A stretch of 64,000 nt of DNA from Trichaptum fuscoviolaceum (GCA_910574455.1 CAJSYZ010000005.1:4092001-4156000); one strand, 5' to 3'. Counted from the stretch's first letter, positions 11,801-22,700 are shown. Program-made: numbers and translations. Notes: generated by a model from the letters alone, not told the origin.

Positions 11801-11852
11801 CAGTGACGTTGCTCATCTTTGGACTAGAACCAGAAGATGAGCAACGTCACTG
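11801..11852. repeat. Perfect 19-bp inverted repeat with 14-nt loop
   Basis: CAGTGACGTTGCTCATCTT at 11801-11819 and its exact reverse complement at 11834-11852, separated by 14 nt. It would form a stable hairpin in RNA or a cruciform in DNA. There is no T-tract after it, and no gene is close enough to assign a terminator role. Confidence 0.85.
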
Positions 11853-12361
11853 TATTGTGCTGAGTCTTCGCCGCGGCAATGCTGCAACTTGAAAGGCCGG
11901 TGTTCCGACCGTAGTTCCGGGTTCTTCCGAGGACTCGGATGCTAACCCACCACACAGCTTGAAGTTTGCAAGACTGATTCTATACTTCGCATTCCAATGT
12001 TATCTGTTGTTCGGAGTACAACAGCCACGGAGCCGCCTTCCAACGATTGACCATGGGACATTGATGATACACAGGCCGTTGCTGACTCGGAAATTGATCA
12101 TGATGTTTCATTGATCTGGTTACGACTTCTTTTCTTCGACCATGGAACGCTAGCACTGCAACCACCAGTGGGCGCTACCTCTTTCTGACCTGGACTGAAG
12201 CTTCGAGCTGTGTGTGATCTACTATTGCTGCGGACTTCCTCACAGAATTAGCACTCGCCCGTCTCACAAAAGCCGAGTAGGACTAACAGCGCCCGCTTAG
12301 ATGCTTTTGCTACCCTCCGCTCATCCTCCTTCTCTCAGACTTAGTGTCACTGGGCCAGAAC

Positions 12362-13149
12362 ATGGCCAACAGGAAATCGATGTCGGAGCCGTATTCGGAA
12401 TGTGAAGATGTATTAGCTGTGGCGAATGCTCTTCACAAGGTTACAGGAGTATGTCCGGCATTGAAGGGTGCCCTCGGGTTAATTTTGGTTATTATGAAGT
12501 TGTGTAAGGTATGATAGCGCACGTTATCAGGCCCTATTCGTTTGCAAATTTTCATGAACTTCACAGCAAATAAAGCGTAACCGCGAACAAGCGAACCACC
12601 TTGCAACTCGAGCATATCAACTCCACGTCCTGCTCAAGGTGTCGAGTCTCGACACAAGGCTTCCTGACTATTCCATCGATGCTCATGGAAGCGATTAGCT
12701 CTTTAGAAAAGTAAGTACAAATCGGGAAGCCCAAAAAGTAGTAATCGGTAATAATGAAGATCACAGCGTTCTTCAGGAAATTGAAGCCCACCTTAAGAAA
12801 ATCGTTTCGCTCAGTAGATTGAAGCGCGTCTTCTTATGCGGTAGAACACGTTGGATGATGCAGACTATGAACTTGGAGCTTACAGAAGCAATTTCCGATT
12901 TCCAAGTATGCCAATTTCATTACGTCTACTGGTACTTGTCTTCGAATCGCTAACGCATTCTCTTAATCTGTCTAGATCTCCTCTCAAATACGCATAGAGT
13001 GCAGCTTAAACCAACCCAAGAGCTCAAAACATCTAACAGCTAGCGAAGTCGTCGCGTCTGGTGTGGCTTTTATGATTATATTTATCATTAGAATACCTGC
13101 AATAGTGTTATCACACCCACACGTCAATATACGGTGGCTTGCTATGTGA
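12362..13149 (+). pseudogene. NLR/MLKL-type N-terminal helical domain protein, frameshifted
   Basis: Four exons can be read. Exon 1 is 12362-12508, with V-L-A-V-A-N-A-L-H-K-V and P-A-L-K-G-A-L-G-L-I-L. Exon 2 is 12567-12710, with Q-I-K-R-N-R-E-Q-A-N-H-L-A-T-R-A-Y. Exon 3 is 12767-12905, with V-L-Q-E-I-E-A-H-L-K-K and L-T-E-A-I-S-D-F-Q. Exon 4 is 12976-13149, with I-S-S-Q-I-R-I-E, to a TGA. This helical pattern is the N-terminal four-helix-bundle type found ahead of NACHT or kinase modules in many agaricomycete proteins, presumed to act in cell-death signalling or incompatibility. Exon 2 needs a one-base shift: its first frame hits TAG after A-H-G-S-D, while S-S-L-E-N continues in another frame. 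No nucleotide-binding domain follows. It could also be a short stand-alone helper if the shift is a misread intron. Confidence 0.6.
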
Positions 13150-14301
13150 ACTCTCTCGCGGAATGTTCTTTTTGATTCTTACTCACTGGCACAATTCTCC
13201 GGTACTACGATCCATCCGATTTCTTATATTTCATGTACTTACATGCACAGCGGCAATGATGGTGTAGTTCCGTTGAGCGCGAGTCATTCACTTAAGTGTT
13301 AATGTCTCAACTATATTTTTAGACAGTATGGGCGAAGATTAATTCACTAGTCGGCCGTAGAAGATATGCGGTGATCGATGCACTCGGATGTAAGTAAAGC
13401 CCGATACTTCGCAGTGCTCCAGCGCGAACATTGCACAGCTGATTAGTAAATGTCTGGACATCATCGAACCATCGTTGGACCAGATCCCAGCAGTATGTCA
13501 AGAGCTGGCGCTGAGTTTCGCGTTCTATACTGGTACGAAGCGTGACACACCACATGCACAGCAAATCACCCATTTTGCATGTCAATCGAGCGCGGCCCTT
13601 TAATCTATCACTAGTGTTTATTTTTGATACCATAGATCTTGCAAGCGCTGCACTGGCAGCGCGCTAAATTGATCCTGTGAACCATTTCTACCGATGTGTA
13701 TGTGGTATGCGGATGGTCGATGTTCTCACAATGACTCACATACTTCAGCATAAAATAAAACCTTGTTTCACGGACTTGGCAAGCTTGTAGGGCCGGATAG
13801 GGATGGCTATGGTGCCGCATATGGCTTGCAATCTATAAATCATGTATAGCTTCTGCCGTTCGGTGACACTGCGTCGGAATGCGAGGGTCGTCGCCACGAG
13901 CCGCCGTATTCACAACATCGTGACTAGATAGCATGAGCTTCCCATCATCTGTATATTTGAGCCTCAAAATAGTACGAGATATAGAATGCCAGAGAATGAA
14001 ACTGGTTACTGGAATGACTTACAAGGATAAGGTTGTGAGCATCGGTGCGATATGTACAGAAGGTAAAATGCACAGATAATTAGCCTGGGCTATTAATAAA
14101 GTCGACACGGGGTATCCTGTACGCTTGGGTAGACTGTAACATAAAATAGAGAGATCCGAAAGAATAAACGTTGATGAGCATGGTGAAAGGGATTTCAAAT
14201 TGTTGCAAATTGGCTACGATGTAATCGTGAGAACTAGTGTAGTGATGAACTCGGATTACATAGTAGTAGTACATCTTGCTTAGTAATAGTACAGTACTAC
14301 A
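13150..14301. other. No gene recognised
   Basis: A 104-codon minus-strand frame (13319-13633) and smaller ones show no recognisable domain. It ends at the left border of the DIRS element, in TA-rich sequence with a TAGTAGTAG run. Confidence 0.4.
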
Positions 14302-14509
14302 TCAACTCACCCTCTTGGGCGTCCGGCTTGTTCCGGGGCTCAGGTAGCTACACGTATGTCTCGCATCTCGTTGTTAACTGTATGCTATACATGTAACAAG
14401 ATCTCTATAACTAACGCATTGCACTTCTTGTTTGACTCTAATGGGAGAAACCACGCCGTCTTACGACGGCGCAGTCGAAGGTGAGTCGAAGTCCGGGGCG
14501 GCTAACCCC
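14302..14509 (-). repeat. DIRS repeat B2
   Basis: A 208-bp sequence repeated directly at 14712-14919, with one difference noticed (C at 14415, T at 14825). It contains a small hairpin, CGCCGTC-TTAC-GACGGCG. Confidence 0.9.
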
Positions 14510-14554
14510 AGGAGAGCGACGAACCGAAGTCAGAACAAGGAGAGGGTGGGTGGG

Positions 14555-14714
14555 CAAAGCTAAGTTTCAGTGTCGGGGGTGTCGGATGGTGGTGGTGAAT
14601 GAGACAAATTGAGAATGCGCGTCTTGCGCGCGCCTAGGGCCACCTTGAATAGGTGACAGTGTCACGTGCGCCTGCCTCCTAGGTGAGTCGTGGGACTTCT
14701 GCTAAGTCCTGTCA
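14555..14714 (-). repeat. DIRS repeat A2
   Basis: 160 bp repeated at 26421-26580 in the same orientation, with no difference seen by eye. It overlaps B1 by three bases (TCA), the presumed recombination core. Confidence 0.9.
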
Positions 14715-14919
14715 ACTCACCCTCTTGGGCGTCCGGCTTGTTCCGGGGCTCAGGTAGCTACACGTATGTCTCGCATCTCGTTGTTAACTGTATGCTATAC
14801 ATGTAACAAGATCTCTATAACTAATGCATTGCACTTCTTGTTTGACTCTAATGGGAGAAACCACGCCGTCTTACGACGGCGCAGTCGAAGGTGAGTCGAA
14901 GTCCGGGGCGGCTAACCCA
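14712..14919 (-). repeat. DIRS repeat B1
   Basis: Direct copy of B2. It ends 5 bp before the stop codon of the tyrosine recombinase on the minus strand. Confidence 0.9.
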
Positions 14920-14924
14920 GAAGG

Positions 14925-16103
14925 CTAAAGGCCACAGCCGGGGTCCGGACGCGGCTCACCCGAAGGGCCTGCGGCCTTCTTCTTGGATAGACGGGAAGTG
15001 TGGCCAGGGATCACAGTGTCGAGATTTCGCCAGTATCTGAGGAAGGAATCTGACGACCATCGACCTGATTTTTTAATGATGTCTGGGTTCACACCGCATA
15101 GCAACAGGTGGGAGGTACCGCCTATTCGAAAGGAGTGGCCGGTGGTAGTGGAGAGGCCCCGGGATTTCCAAATTTCGTTACAGCGATTCATGAAATTCTG
15201 CTTGAGCATTGCGGTGGTGCCGTAGGCGTCTTTATACGCGAATAAGATAGAGGTATCAGGAATTTGATTGACTGAGAGATGGCGCTGTAGAGCTGTGACC
15301 GGGTCGGATTTATCGTCCTGAATAGTGAGGTAGATATTTTCACCAGACCATTTCTTGACCTTGGTCCAGGGAAGGCGAAGCTTGAGGGATTTCTGATCTC
15401 CTTGCGTTATGCAGGCCGGAGTCGGGAAAGGAGCGGGATCGCGTTTGTAATTGAATGCGGTTGGCAGGAGCTCTCCGAGACGAGCGAGACCCCAGAATGC
15501 GCATGTAGCACAAGCCAAGACACAGATATCGAAAGGATCGATAGGGTTAAGGGCGTCAGAGAGTGCAAGCAACATTTCGAATGAAACGGGCGGTCGGGGG
15601 GGTCTTTTGTTGGCTAGGGGCCGGCTTGCTCTAGTTAGCAGGTTGAGACGTTCGGAACGGGTGAAACTATGACCGTTTCGAACGTGCCAAGCGCGAATTC
15701 CTGATATGTAGTTCTTGATTGTGGAAGGTGAAACTGTATCTTGCTGGGATGCAATGAAAGAGCAAATGAGATAGTCCGAGGATGGGAATGTGAGTTCAGA
15801 GGGAATGCGATGCCTCTTGCAGAATGCCAGGAAAGTGTTGATGGAGTTGGTGTAATTCTTAATGGTACTGTCAGCCCAGGCCTTGTCCAGGGCGGCATCA
15901 ATAGACACCTGAAAGGACGCCGGCCAGACGGGGTCAATGGTCAAGGGGGAGGGGGCGGGAGGGAGTTTCGGGGGATTATAGGGATGAGGCTGCAAGTGCA
16001 CTTTGCGAGACGGACGCATGTATTCGAGAAGAACGGCTGTGCCAGCGGCAATGAGTTCGTCAGTTTGTGCCTTGAGGGACTGCGCATTTCTGATGGGAGG
16101 CAT
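14925..16103 (-). CDS. DIRS tyrosine recombinase
   Basis: 392 codons from ATG at 16103, apparently intact. The N-terminal core-binding part has S-T-I-K-N-Y-T-N-S-I-N-T-F and S-T-I-K-N-Y-I-S-G-I-R-A-W, the SAM-like helices of phage-integrase-type recombinases. Catalytic residues are visible: first Arg in W-G-L-A-R-L-G-E-L, the H-x-x-R pair in G-H-S-F-R-I-G-G-T-S, the next conserved position in G-R-W-S-S-D, and the nucleophilic Tyr in L-R-Y-W-R-N. It would join the circular DNA copy into the genome without a target duplication. A proline-rich start and a Lys/Pro-rich tail flank the domain. It lies downstream of the RT frame, whose stop is 93 bp upstream, as in other DIRS elements. Confidence 0.93.
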   Translation of the reverse strand: MPPIRNAQSLKAQTDELIAAGTAVLLEYMRPSRKVHLQPHPYNPPKLPPAPSPLTIDPVWPASFQVSIDAALDKAWADSTIKNYTNSINTFLAFCKRHRIPSELTFPSSDYLICSFIASQQDTVSPSTIKNYISGIRAWHVRNGHSFTRSERLNLLTRASRPLANKRPPRPPVSFEMLLALSDALNPIDPFDICVLACATCAFWGLARLGELLPTAFNYKRDPAPFPTPACITQGDQKSLKLRLPWTKVKKWSGENIYLTIQDDKSDPVTALQRHLSVNQIPDTSILFAYKDAYGTTAMLKQNFMNRCNEIWKSRGLSTTTGHSFRIGGTSHLLLCGVNPDIIKKSGRWSSDSFLRYWRNLDTVIPGHTSRLSKKKAAGPSGEPRPDPGCGL

Positions 16104-16196
16104 GATGTCTGCGGAAGATGGGAATGCAACCTTACTGCAGACGATATAGACAATATAAATGACCAGAGTGGCTGACTGGAATTATTGCATTATGGG

Positions 16197-17808
16197 CTAG
16201 TGTCTTACAAGGAAAGGGAGTAAGTCCGAATCTAATTTCAATTTAGTCTGAAGGCGGCTAGCAAGGGGGGGGAGAATACCGCGTGAAACGGGGTCTGCAG
16301 GGTTAGAATTACTGCGAATGTAAGATGTTGAAATAAAGGAATCATGATTTAATAGAGTGGAAGAGAGACGGGAGAGGGAGGCATTCTGCGTGGCACCACG
16401 AGAGAAGGAAGAGCCTACTGCACCGATGACTCCTTGATTATCGGAATGAATTAAAAAATGAGAGTCACGGGGATGAATAGAACATAATAATGAAACTGCA
16501 AGCTCGACGGCGACCATCTCAGCCCAACCAATAGAGCGTGCGGCTGAGAAGGTATCAGGAAGGAATTGCCAAGCGGCCCATTTATCATTAATTAAAATGC
16601 CAATACCCCAGGAAGTAGAAGCATCGACGAATATTCGTAACGGGAGAGGAGGGGGCGGGGTAGCGACAGAGCATCCGAAGAAAGGCTTATTGAGTGATTC
16701 CTGCCACCATAGAATATCCGAGCGAAGGTTGGAAGGAATTGCAAAGGAAAGAAAGGGTGAGGACTTGGGAGGGAATCTGGAAACAAAAGAGCGAAGGTGA
16801 AAAAGACGAGTTCTAGCGGAGCGGAGTACGAGGCAACAGTGATTGAGTGAGCCGAGTAGAATTTGAGCAGAGCGGAGTGATTGCTTGGGTTGAGTAAGCC
16901 ATTGTTGACATCGATTAGAGAACTTGGTCTTCTTGGAATCCGGTATCTGTACAGTGCGTTGAGGTATGTTCCATAGGAAGCCGAGATAAGTAAAAGAGTC
17001 CGCGAAATCGTGAAATTTATGCGCGGACCAAGGAAGTCCTAGGCGAGAGGCGACATCGAATATGAGCTGAGCATGATAAGAATAAAGATAAGGGGCAATT
17101 GCATTTGAGGGATAGCGAAAAAATATAATATCATCAACCCATTTAAGCACTTGTTGCGCGCCATAGGACTTGATAATTGCGACGAAGCAGTCAGCGACCC
17201 TGCCAAATAAACCCGCTGAGCTTGCCGAACCGAAAGCAACGCAATGATCTATGTAAACGGCGTTGTTCCAAGCGACGCAGAAGTGATTTTGGTCTTCTGG
17301 GTGGATCGGAATGTTACGATATGCGCTGTCTACGTCGAATACGGCGACTTGAGTACCTGGAGGAGCCTTGGCAAGGAGGAAATAGCACTGAGCAAATGTT
17401 CCCCATTCGCAAGGAAAGTCATCGGAATTGATCTCGGAGTTAACTGACGCAAAATGAGGGTCATCACGGGGAAATGAAAGATCTTGAATTATGCGGAATT
17501 TATTGGAATTTGGCTTGGGAACGACCCCTAGCGGTGCAGTACGAAAGGGTCCGATGAGTGATGAGAGTTGAGCTGCAGAGAAAGGGCCGGAGTAGTGTTT
17601 CAGCAGTAATTCGTTCGATATGTGAGCAGTTACAATTTCGGGATCATTGATCGCCGAGCTATGGTTCTTTGGAATAAAATTTGTCGAAATGGTGGAGGAG
17701 ACGCCAGTCTTAAAGCCGTATTGGAGACCAATGGGAATGTCATTGAATTCGCTGAGCAGGGAGCACCCTTTCAGAGCTTCGTACCAAGCGGAATGGGAGA
17801 GAGGAGTC
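16197..17808 (-). CDS. DIRS reverse transcriptase-RNase H (5' part cut off by the gypsy insertion)
   Basis: The frame is open from the insertion edge (17808) to a stop at 16197 with no internal stop, though no ATG lies in the first part. Order: T-P-L-S-H-S-A-W (typical DIRS RT entry), V-V-P-K-P-N-S-N-K-F-R-I-I-Q-D-L-S, V-F-D-V-D-S-A-Y-R-N-I, F-G-S-A-S-S-A-G-L-F, and the polymerase box K-W-V-D-D-I-I-F-F. RNase H follows: F-V-D-A-S-T-S-W-G-I-G (Asp), W-A-E-M-V-A-V-E-L-A (Glu), I-H-S-D-N-Q-G-V (Asp) and N-P-A-D-P-V-S-R-G (Asp). On the far side of the gypsy element the same frame continues upstream (S-P-L-K-I-V-T at 24150-24170), overlapping the end of Gag in another frame. The gene is split in two by the nested element. 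Confidence 0.9.
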
Positions 17809-18384
17809 TGTCAGGAATCCGCCTCAGGTTATTTTATTTCTTTTATTTTTCCTTTATTTTCTTTTACGATCACACTCCGAGTCGGATCCCCGACATGTCC
17901 GGTCCGAAACCGGACTTTCTTTGACTCCGATTCTCTTCCTTTTTGCGTAGATTACTTGCCTGTATGTTTGCAGGCCGCTAGGACAAGCGCCCTGCAAGCA
18001 ATTCTCTTTTCTTTCTTTCTTCCGCCACTCCGACTCGAACCTCCGCTCTACCGATGCGGGACCCCGACTAGAGCGGGACCCCGAACTCCGACTTACGTCA
18101 GCGGTATAGGTCGGACCTAGTCGGATCAGGGTCCAGTGGCTTGGTACTGTATAGTTTTTACCTTTGTTCATCAAAACCGCGGATCCCCCTGCGAAGCACT
18201 CCACTTTTGGCCTCTTGTAAAGTGCTTCTCAGGTGATGTGTTTATCTTTAGCTCTGATGTGTAGAATAGCTTAATTGACTTGTAAAGTGCTTCTCAGAGT
18301 GAGAACCACCGCTCATAGCGTCCGATCGTCGTCTGTGTCCGATTCAGGGTCTCGAAAGCGAAGGAACCACTCTAGGTCGTAACA
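17809..18384 (+). repeat. 5' LTR of the gypsy element
   Basis: 576 bp, TG...CA. A TATA-like TGTATAG lies near 18148, about 50 bp before the ACTTTTGGCCT at 18203 that I predict as the start of the transcript. Confidence 0.95.
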
Positions 18385-18386
18385 TT

Positions 18387-18397
18387 AGGCCAAAAGT
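18387..18397 (+). other. Predicted self-priming primer-binding site
   Basis: AGGCCAAAAGT lies 2 nt past the 5' LTR and is the exact reverse complement of ACTTTTGGCCT at 18203-18213 inside the same LTR. Self-priming Tf1-type elements use an 11-nt match between the PBS and the first 11 nt of their own RNA, so this pairing points to self-priming rather than a tRNA primer. It also predicts transcription starting at about 18203. Confidence 0.65.
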
Positions 18398-18448
18398 TTG
18401 TTCTTTCGACGCCCTGCGATTGCACCGACCGATTTTTGATCCCTCTGA

Positions 18449-19729
18449 ATGGGAAGATTCGGACAAGAAGACTCCGACGAAGATATGACCGACCCGATCA
18501 ACCCCGCGCAAGCAGCGCCCGCGCCAGGCGCTGCTCCGACTCCGACTCCGGGTGCTGCTCCCCCACAGGCCGCACCACCGCCCCAGCAGAGCGGAGACCT
18601 CCCCCCAGACGTCCTCCAGGCTATCAATGATGCCACCCGACCTCTCCAGTCACACCTGCAGGAGGTGACCGCCGAAAACCAGCGCCTCCACGACTTCATG
18701 AACCTGTTTGTCCGAAATGCGCAGGAAGGCGCGACCCGCACTCCCAAGGGTCCGAAGGTCGGTGCCCCGCCCGCGTTCTATGGGCGTACTCCGAAAGATA
18801 AGGAGACAGAGAGTATCAGCTTTGAGGAGTGGTCGCAGAAGGTCCGACTTTATGTCCGGATGCGCCCCCAGGAGTTTGTAGGCAGTCCGACGATGGCCTG
18901 TCTATGGGCTGCTTCGTTACTCCGCGGGCCCGCTGAACAATGGGCTCGTCCGCACACAACCGCCGCCCTCGAGGGCACCGAAGTCCCCGCTCTCATGACC
19001 GACTTGGAACTCTTCCTGGCGTCCCTCCAGTCCGCGTTCGGACGTCCGAACATCAAGCGCCACGCCGGACAGGAGCTTATGAAACTGCGCCAGGGCAAGG
19101 ACACGGTGTCGGAGTATGCGGCGAAGTTTCGTGCGTTGCTGGTGGAGTCGGAGGTGGACTGGGGGATGGAAGGGAAGATGTTGGTGTTCGAGACCGGACT
19201 CAGCAGTCAGTTCCGCTACGATCTGGCGAGCAAGGAGATCCGGGAGACCAAGAGCTTCGACCAGTGGGTCCGACTGCTTTGCGAATACGATGAGGACTTG
19301 CGTGCGCGTCGGACTGGCTTCAGGCAGAACAACTGGAGTCCGAACTGGGGCTCCCGCTCGCAGACACACCACTCCGCTTCGCGCGGACCGACTCGGGACC
19401 CCGACGCGATGGACATCGATCGCTTGAGCACTGAGGAGATGATGCGCCGCGGACTTTGCTTCCAGTGCGGTGAGCATGGACATCTGGCTCGAGACTGTCC
19501 GCAGCGGAGCAAGAAATCAAATGTCCGATCAAAGGTGGCTTCACAGACCGCCGCCTCGTCGTCCACCGCTCCGCCCGCCGCCTCTGCGCCCGCCGCTGCC
19601 CCCAAGACACCGACTGCAACTCTGGAGGAAGTCCGCGACGAGACTCCGACCGTGAATGCCGCTCGCACTCCGACCGTTGACGAGATCGCCAAAGCGGTCG
19701 CTGCTGCTCTCAAGAGTCAGGGTTTTTGA
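18449..19729 (+). CDS. gag: Gypsy Gag
   Basis: 426 codons, intact. The first ~100 residues are acidic then Pro/Ala-rich. A retrotransposon-Gag capsid region runs from about residue 120 to 290, with F-E-E-W-S-Q-K-V-R-L-Y and S-E-Y-A-A-K-F-R-A-L-L-V-E as helices. A CCHC knuckle, C-F-Q-C-G-E-H-G-H-L-A-R-D-C, sits near residue 335, and an Ala/Pro/Thr-rich tail follows. Gag packages element RNA into virus-like particles in the cytoplasm. The frame ends with a TGA directly behind a shift-prone heptamer, and pol follows in the -1 frame. Confidence 0.95.
   Translation: MGRFGQEDSDEDMTDPINPAQAAPAPGAAPTPTPGAAPPQAAPPPQQSGDLPPDVLQAINDATRPLQSHLQEVTAENQRLHDFMNLFVRNAQEGATRTPKGPKVGAPPAFYGRTPKDKETESISFEEWSQKVRLYVRMRPQEFVGSPTMACLWAASLLRGPAEQWARPHTTAALEGTEVPALMTDLELFLASLQSAFGRPNIKRHAGQELMKLRQGKDTVSEYAAKFRALLVESEVDWGMEGKMLVFETGLSSQFRYDLASKEIRETKSFDQWVRLLCEYDEDLRARRTGFRQNNWSPNWGSRSQTHHSASRGPTRDPDAMDIDRLSTEEMMRRGLCFQCGEHGHLARDCPQRSKKSNVRSKVASQTAASSSTAPPAASAPAAAPKTPTATLEEVRDETPTVNAARTPTVDEIAKAVAAALKSQGF
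19720..19726 (+). promoter_or_regulatory. -1 ribosomal frameshift heptamer between gag and pol
   Basis: G GGT TTT in the gag frame, followed at once by the TGA gag stop. This fits the X-XXY-YYZ rule. Slipping back one base gives GGG TTT TTG AGT and enters pol, which has no ATG of its own at its start. Confidence 0.75.
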
Positions 19730-22700
19730 GTGGGTCTAGGCGCGCGGTCGTTCCGCCAAAGACCCCGAACCGATTTTCGCTGTTAGATGATGATGTGTCC
19801 GATCCCTCTGTGTACAATCGTACTTCGCTAATACACAAGAGTTTGCGTCGATTCATCCATGTCCCAGTGAGAATAAGTGACGGCCGAAAGATTTTGAGCA
19901 TGAGAGCGCTGCTAGACTGCGGTGCATTTTCGGTGATTATCAACCAGAAGTTGGTGCGGAAGTTCGGACTATGTACTCGTCCTCTCGACCGACCGATCAA
20001 GGTGTACAACGCCGACGATTCGCTGAACCAGAGTGGTCCGATTACAGACCAAGTCCGACTTACTCTGGAGATCGGTGGACACAAAGAAGAAGTTGATGCC
20101 ACAGTGGCAAACATCGGAGACTATCCGTTGATTATTGGGATAGATTGGCTACACCACCATAACCCCGAGATTGATTGGAACGACGAGACCATCAGCTTCA
20201 CGCGATGTCCAAACGAATGCCGCCCTGTCGAAGCGGCAAGAGTCGTAGAAGCCGGACAACCGCTACCCCGCGCCGTTCGCAAGTTGCGGGCCGCGCGATG
20301 CAAGAACAGTCGACAGATGCGACCACGACCGCAGCCCCATGCGAGAGTCTGCGTTGCGGAAGTCGGTGATGATTCAGACGAGTCGGACAGTGAGTCTGAC
20401 GACCTTGCGAAGATTCCCCCCGGATTTCGGTACTCCGAAAAGTACATGGACATCTACCATGACGCGGAGCAGTTCTATGTGGCGGACGATCCGGACTTTG
20501 TGCATAAAGTTGCGGCCTCGTATACCTGGTCGCAGGCGATTGCGGAGAAGTCGGCAGTGAAGGAGGGTGACAAGTCCTTCGAGGAGATGGTCCCCCCGCA
20601 GTACCGCGAGTTTGCGAAGGTGTTTTCGAAGTCAGAGGCCGAACGGCTGCCCGAAAGGAAGCCGTTTGACCATGCGATCGACCTGGAGCCCGGATCGACA
20701 CCTTCGTACAGCAAGATCTATCCGATGGCACCGGCGGAACGTGCAGCCTTGAAGGAGTTCATTGAGGAGAACCTCCGCAAGGGCTACATCCGTCCGTCGA
20801 AGTCCCCAGCCGCTGCTCCGGTCTTCTTCATCAAGAAGAAGGACGGATCGCTTCGGATGGTCGTCGACTACCGAAAACTCAATGAGATCACTGTCAAAAA
20901 TCGGTACCCGCTTCCCCTGACCACAGAACTCATCGATTCCTTGAAGAAGGCCCGCGTTTTCACCAAGCTCGACTTGCGGGCCGGATACAACAATATCCGC
21001 ATCAAGGAAGGCGACGAGTGGAAGGCCGCTTTTCGGACTCAGGAGGGCCACTTCGAACCGACCGTTATGACTTTCGGACTTACGAACGCACCCGCTACGT
21101 TTCAGCGGATGATGAACGAGCTCTTCAAGGATATGCTGGATGTTATTGTCATTATCTACCTCGATGACATCTGCATATTTTCGGAGAACGAGTCGGAGCA
21201 CGAGGAACACGTTAAGGAGGTACTCCGACGTTTGGAAAAGTACGACCTGTTCTGTAAGCCCGAAAAGTGCGAGTTCCACAAGGACTCCATTGAGTACCTA
21301 GGTATGATCATTGGCTCTGGAATTATCTCGATGGATCCGAAGAAGGTCGAAGCGGTGGCCGACTGGCCGACTCCGGCGAAGGTGAAGGACATTCAGGCTT
21401 TCTTGGGGTTTGCAAACTTCTACCGACGTTTTATCAAGGACTTTTCGAAGCTGGCGGTTCCCATGACCGAATTGTTGCGGAAGGATGTCCAGTGGCGCTG
21501 GACTACCCGCCAGCAAGAGTCCTTCGATGGTCTGAAGAAGAAGTTTGCTGAGGCACCGGTCCTTGCGATGCCCGACCTTGAGAAACCCTTCATCCTCGAA
21601 TGCGATGCTTCGGACTTCGCGACCGGAGCGGTACTTTCGCAGATCGGACCAGATGGTGACATTCACCCAGTGGCCTACTATTCGAAGTCCTTGGGCGATG
21701 CAGAACGGAACTACGAGATCCACGACAAAGAGCTTCTAGCCATCGTCCGAGCCTTGGACGAGTGGCGGCACTATCTCGAAGGAAGTCCGCACAAAATTGA
21801 CATTGTGTCGGACCACCGAAACCTGCTCTTCTTCGCGGAAGCCCGAAACCTTACGAGACGCCAGGCCCGCTGGAGCTTGTTCCTTAGCCGTTTTGACTTT
21901 CTGATCCGTCACCGTCCCGGACGACTCGGTGGAAAGCCGGATGCTTTGTCCAGGCGCGAAGATCTTCGCCCTGACAGACCGGACAATACGAACAAGGTCC
22001 TGCTGGACACGAACCGCTTCTACACGTTGGCGATGCGACGAGGGATGGTCCGGGCCGAGGGGGATACGGAGTTGTTGCGGAGGATTCGGGAGTCCGAGAG
22101 GTTTGACGAGGAATTGGTCGAGGCAATTGAGAAGGTGAAGGAAGGGGCTCCGCGCGCGCTGGCGAACGATTTGGAGGAGTGGAACACGGAGGATGGGCTG
22201 CTGCTGTACCGGGGTAAGGTCTATGTGCCGAAGGACGAGGAGATCCGCCGCGATATCGTCAAGTTACACCACGATTCGCTTCCGGTCGGACATCCGGGTC
22301 GTTGGAAGACCTACGAGTTGGTGAGTCGGAACTACTGGTGGCCTGGTATGTCTACCTTCGTCGAGCGGTACGTGTCGGGCTGTGACACTTGTATGCGGAC
22401 AAAGAACATCCCGCAACGTCCAGTTGGTCCGCTTCAGCCCAACGAAGTACCAGACGGACCGTGGCAGGTCATTTCATGCGATTTCATCACACAGCTGCCA
22501 CAGTCCGGCGAATACGACGCCATCTTTGTGGTTGTAGACCGACTCACCAAGCAGGCACACTTCATACCGACGACCTCAGACATTGACTCCGCGCGGACGG
22601 CCGACTTGTTTGTGTCCAAAGTCTGGAAACACCATGGCACGCCGCGCAAAGTCATTTCGGACCGGGGTACACAGTTCGTGTCCCGGTTTATGAAGGCGGT

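Noticed and set aside
14302..14919. Direct repeats at 14302-14509 and 14712-14919 as LTRs of a small LTR element
   Set aside because: The spacing leaves no internal region, and the A repeat recurs at 26421. The set is explained by DIRS split direct repeats.
17854..18204. Identical 116-codon minus-strand frames at 17854-18204 and 23617-23967
   Set aside because: They lie within the two LTRs; identical only because the LTRs are identical. No protein features.
20632..21279. Long minus-strand frames across gag and pol (for example 18917-19483, 20632-21279, 22576-23475)
   Set aside because: Shadows of the GC-rich pol reading frame. The plus frame has clear RT, integrase and chromodomain motifs.
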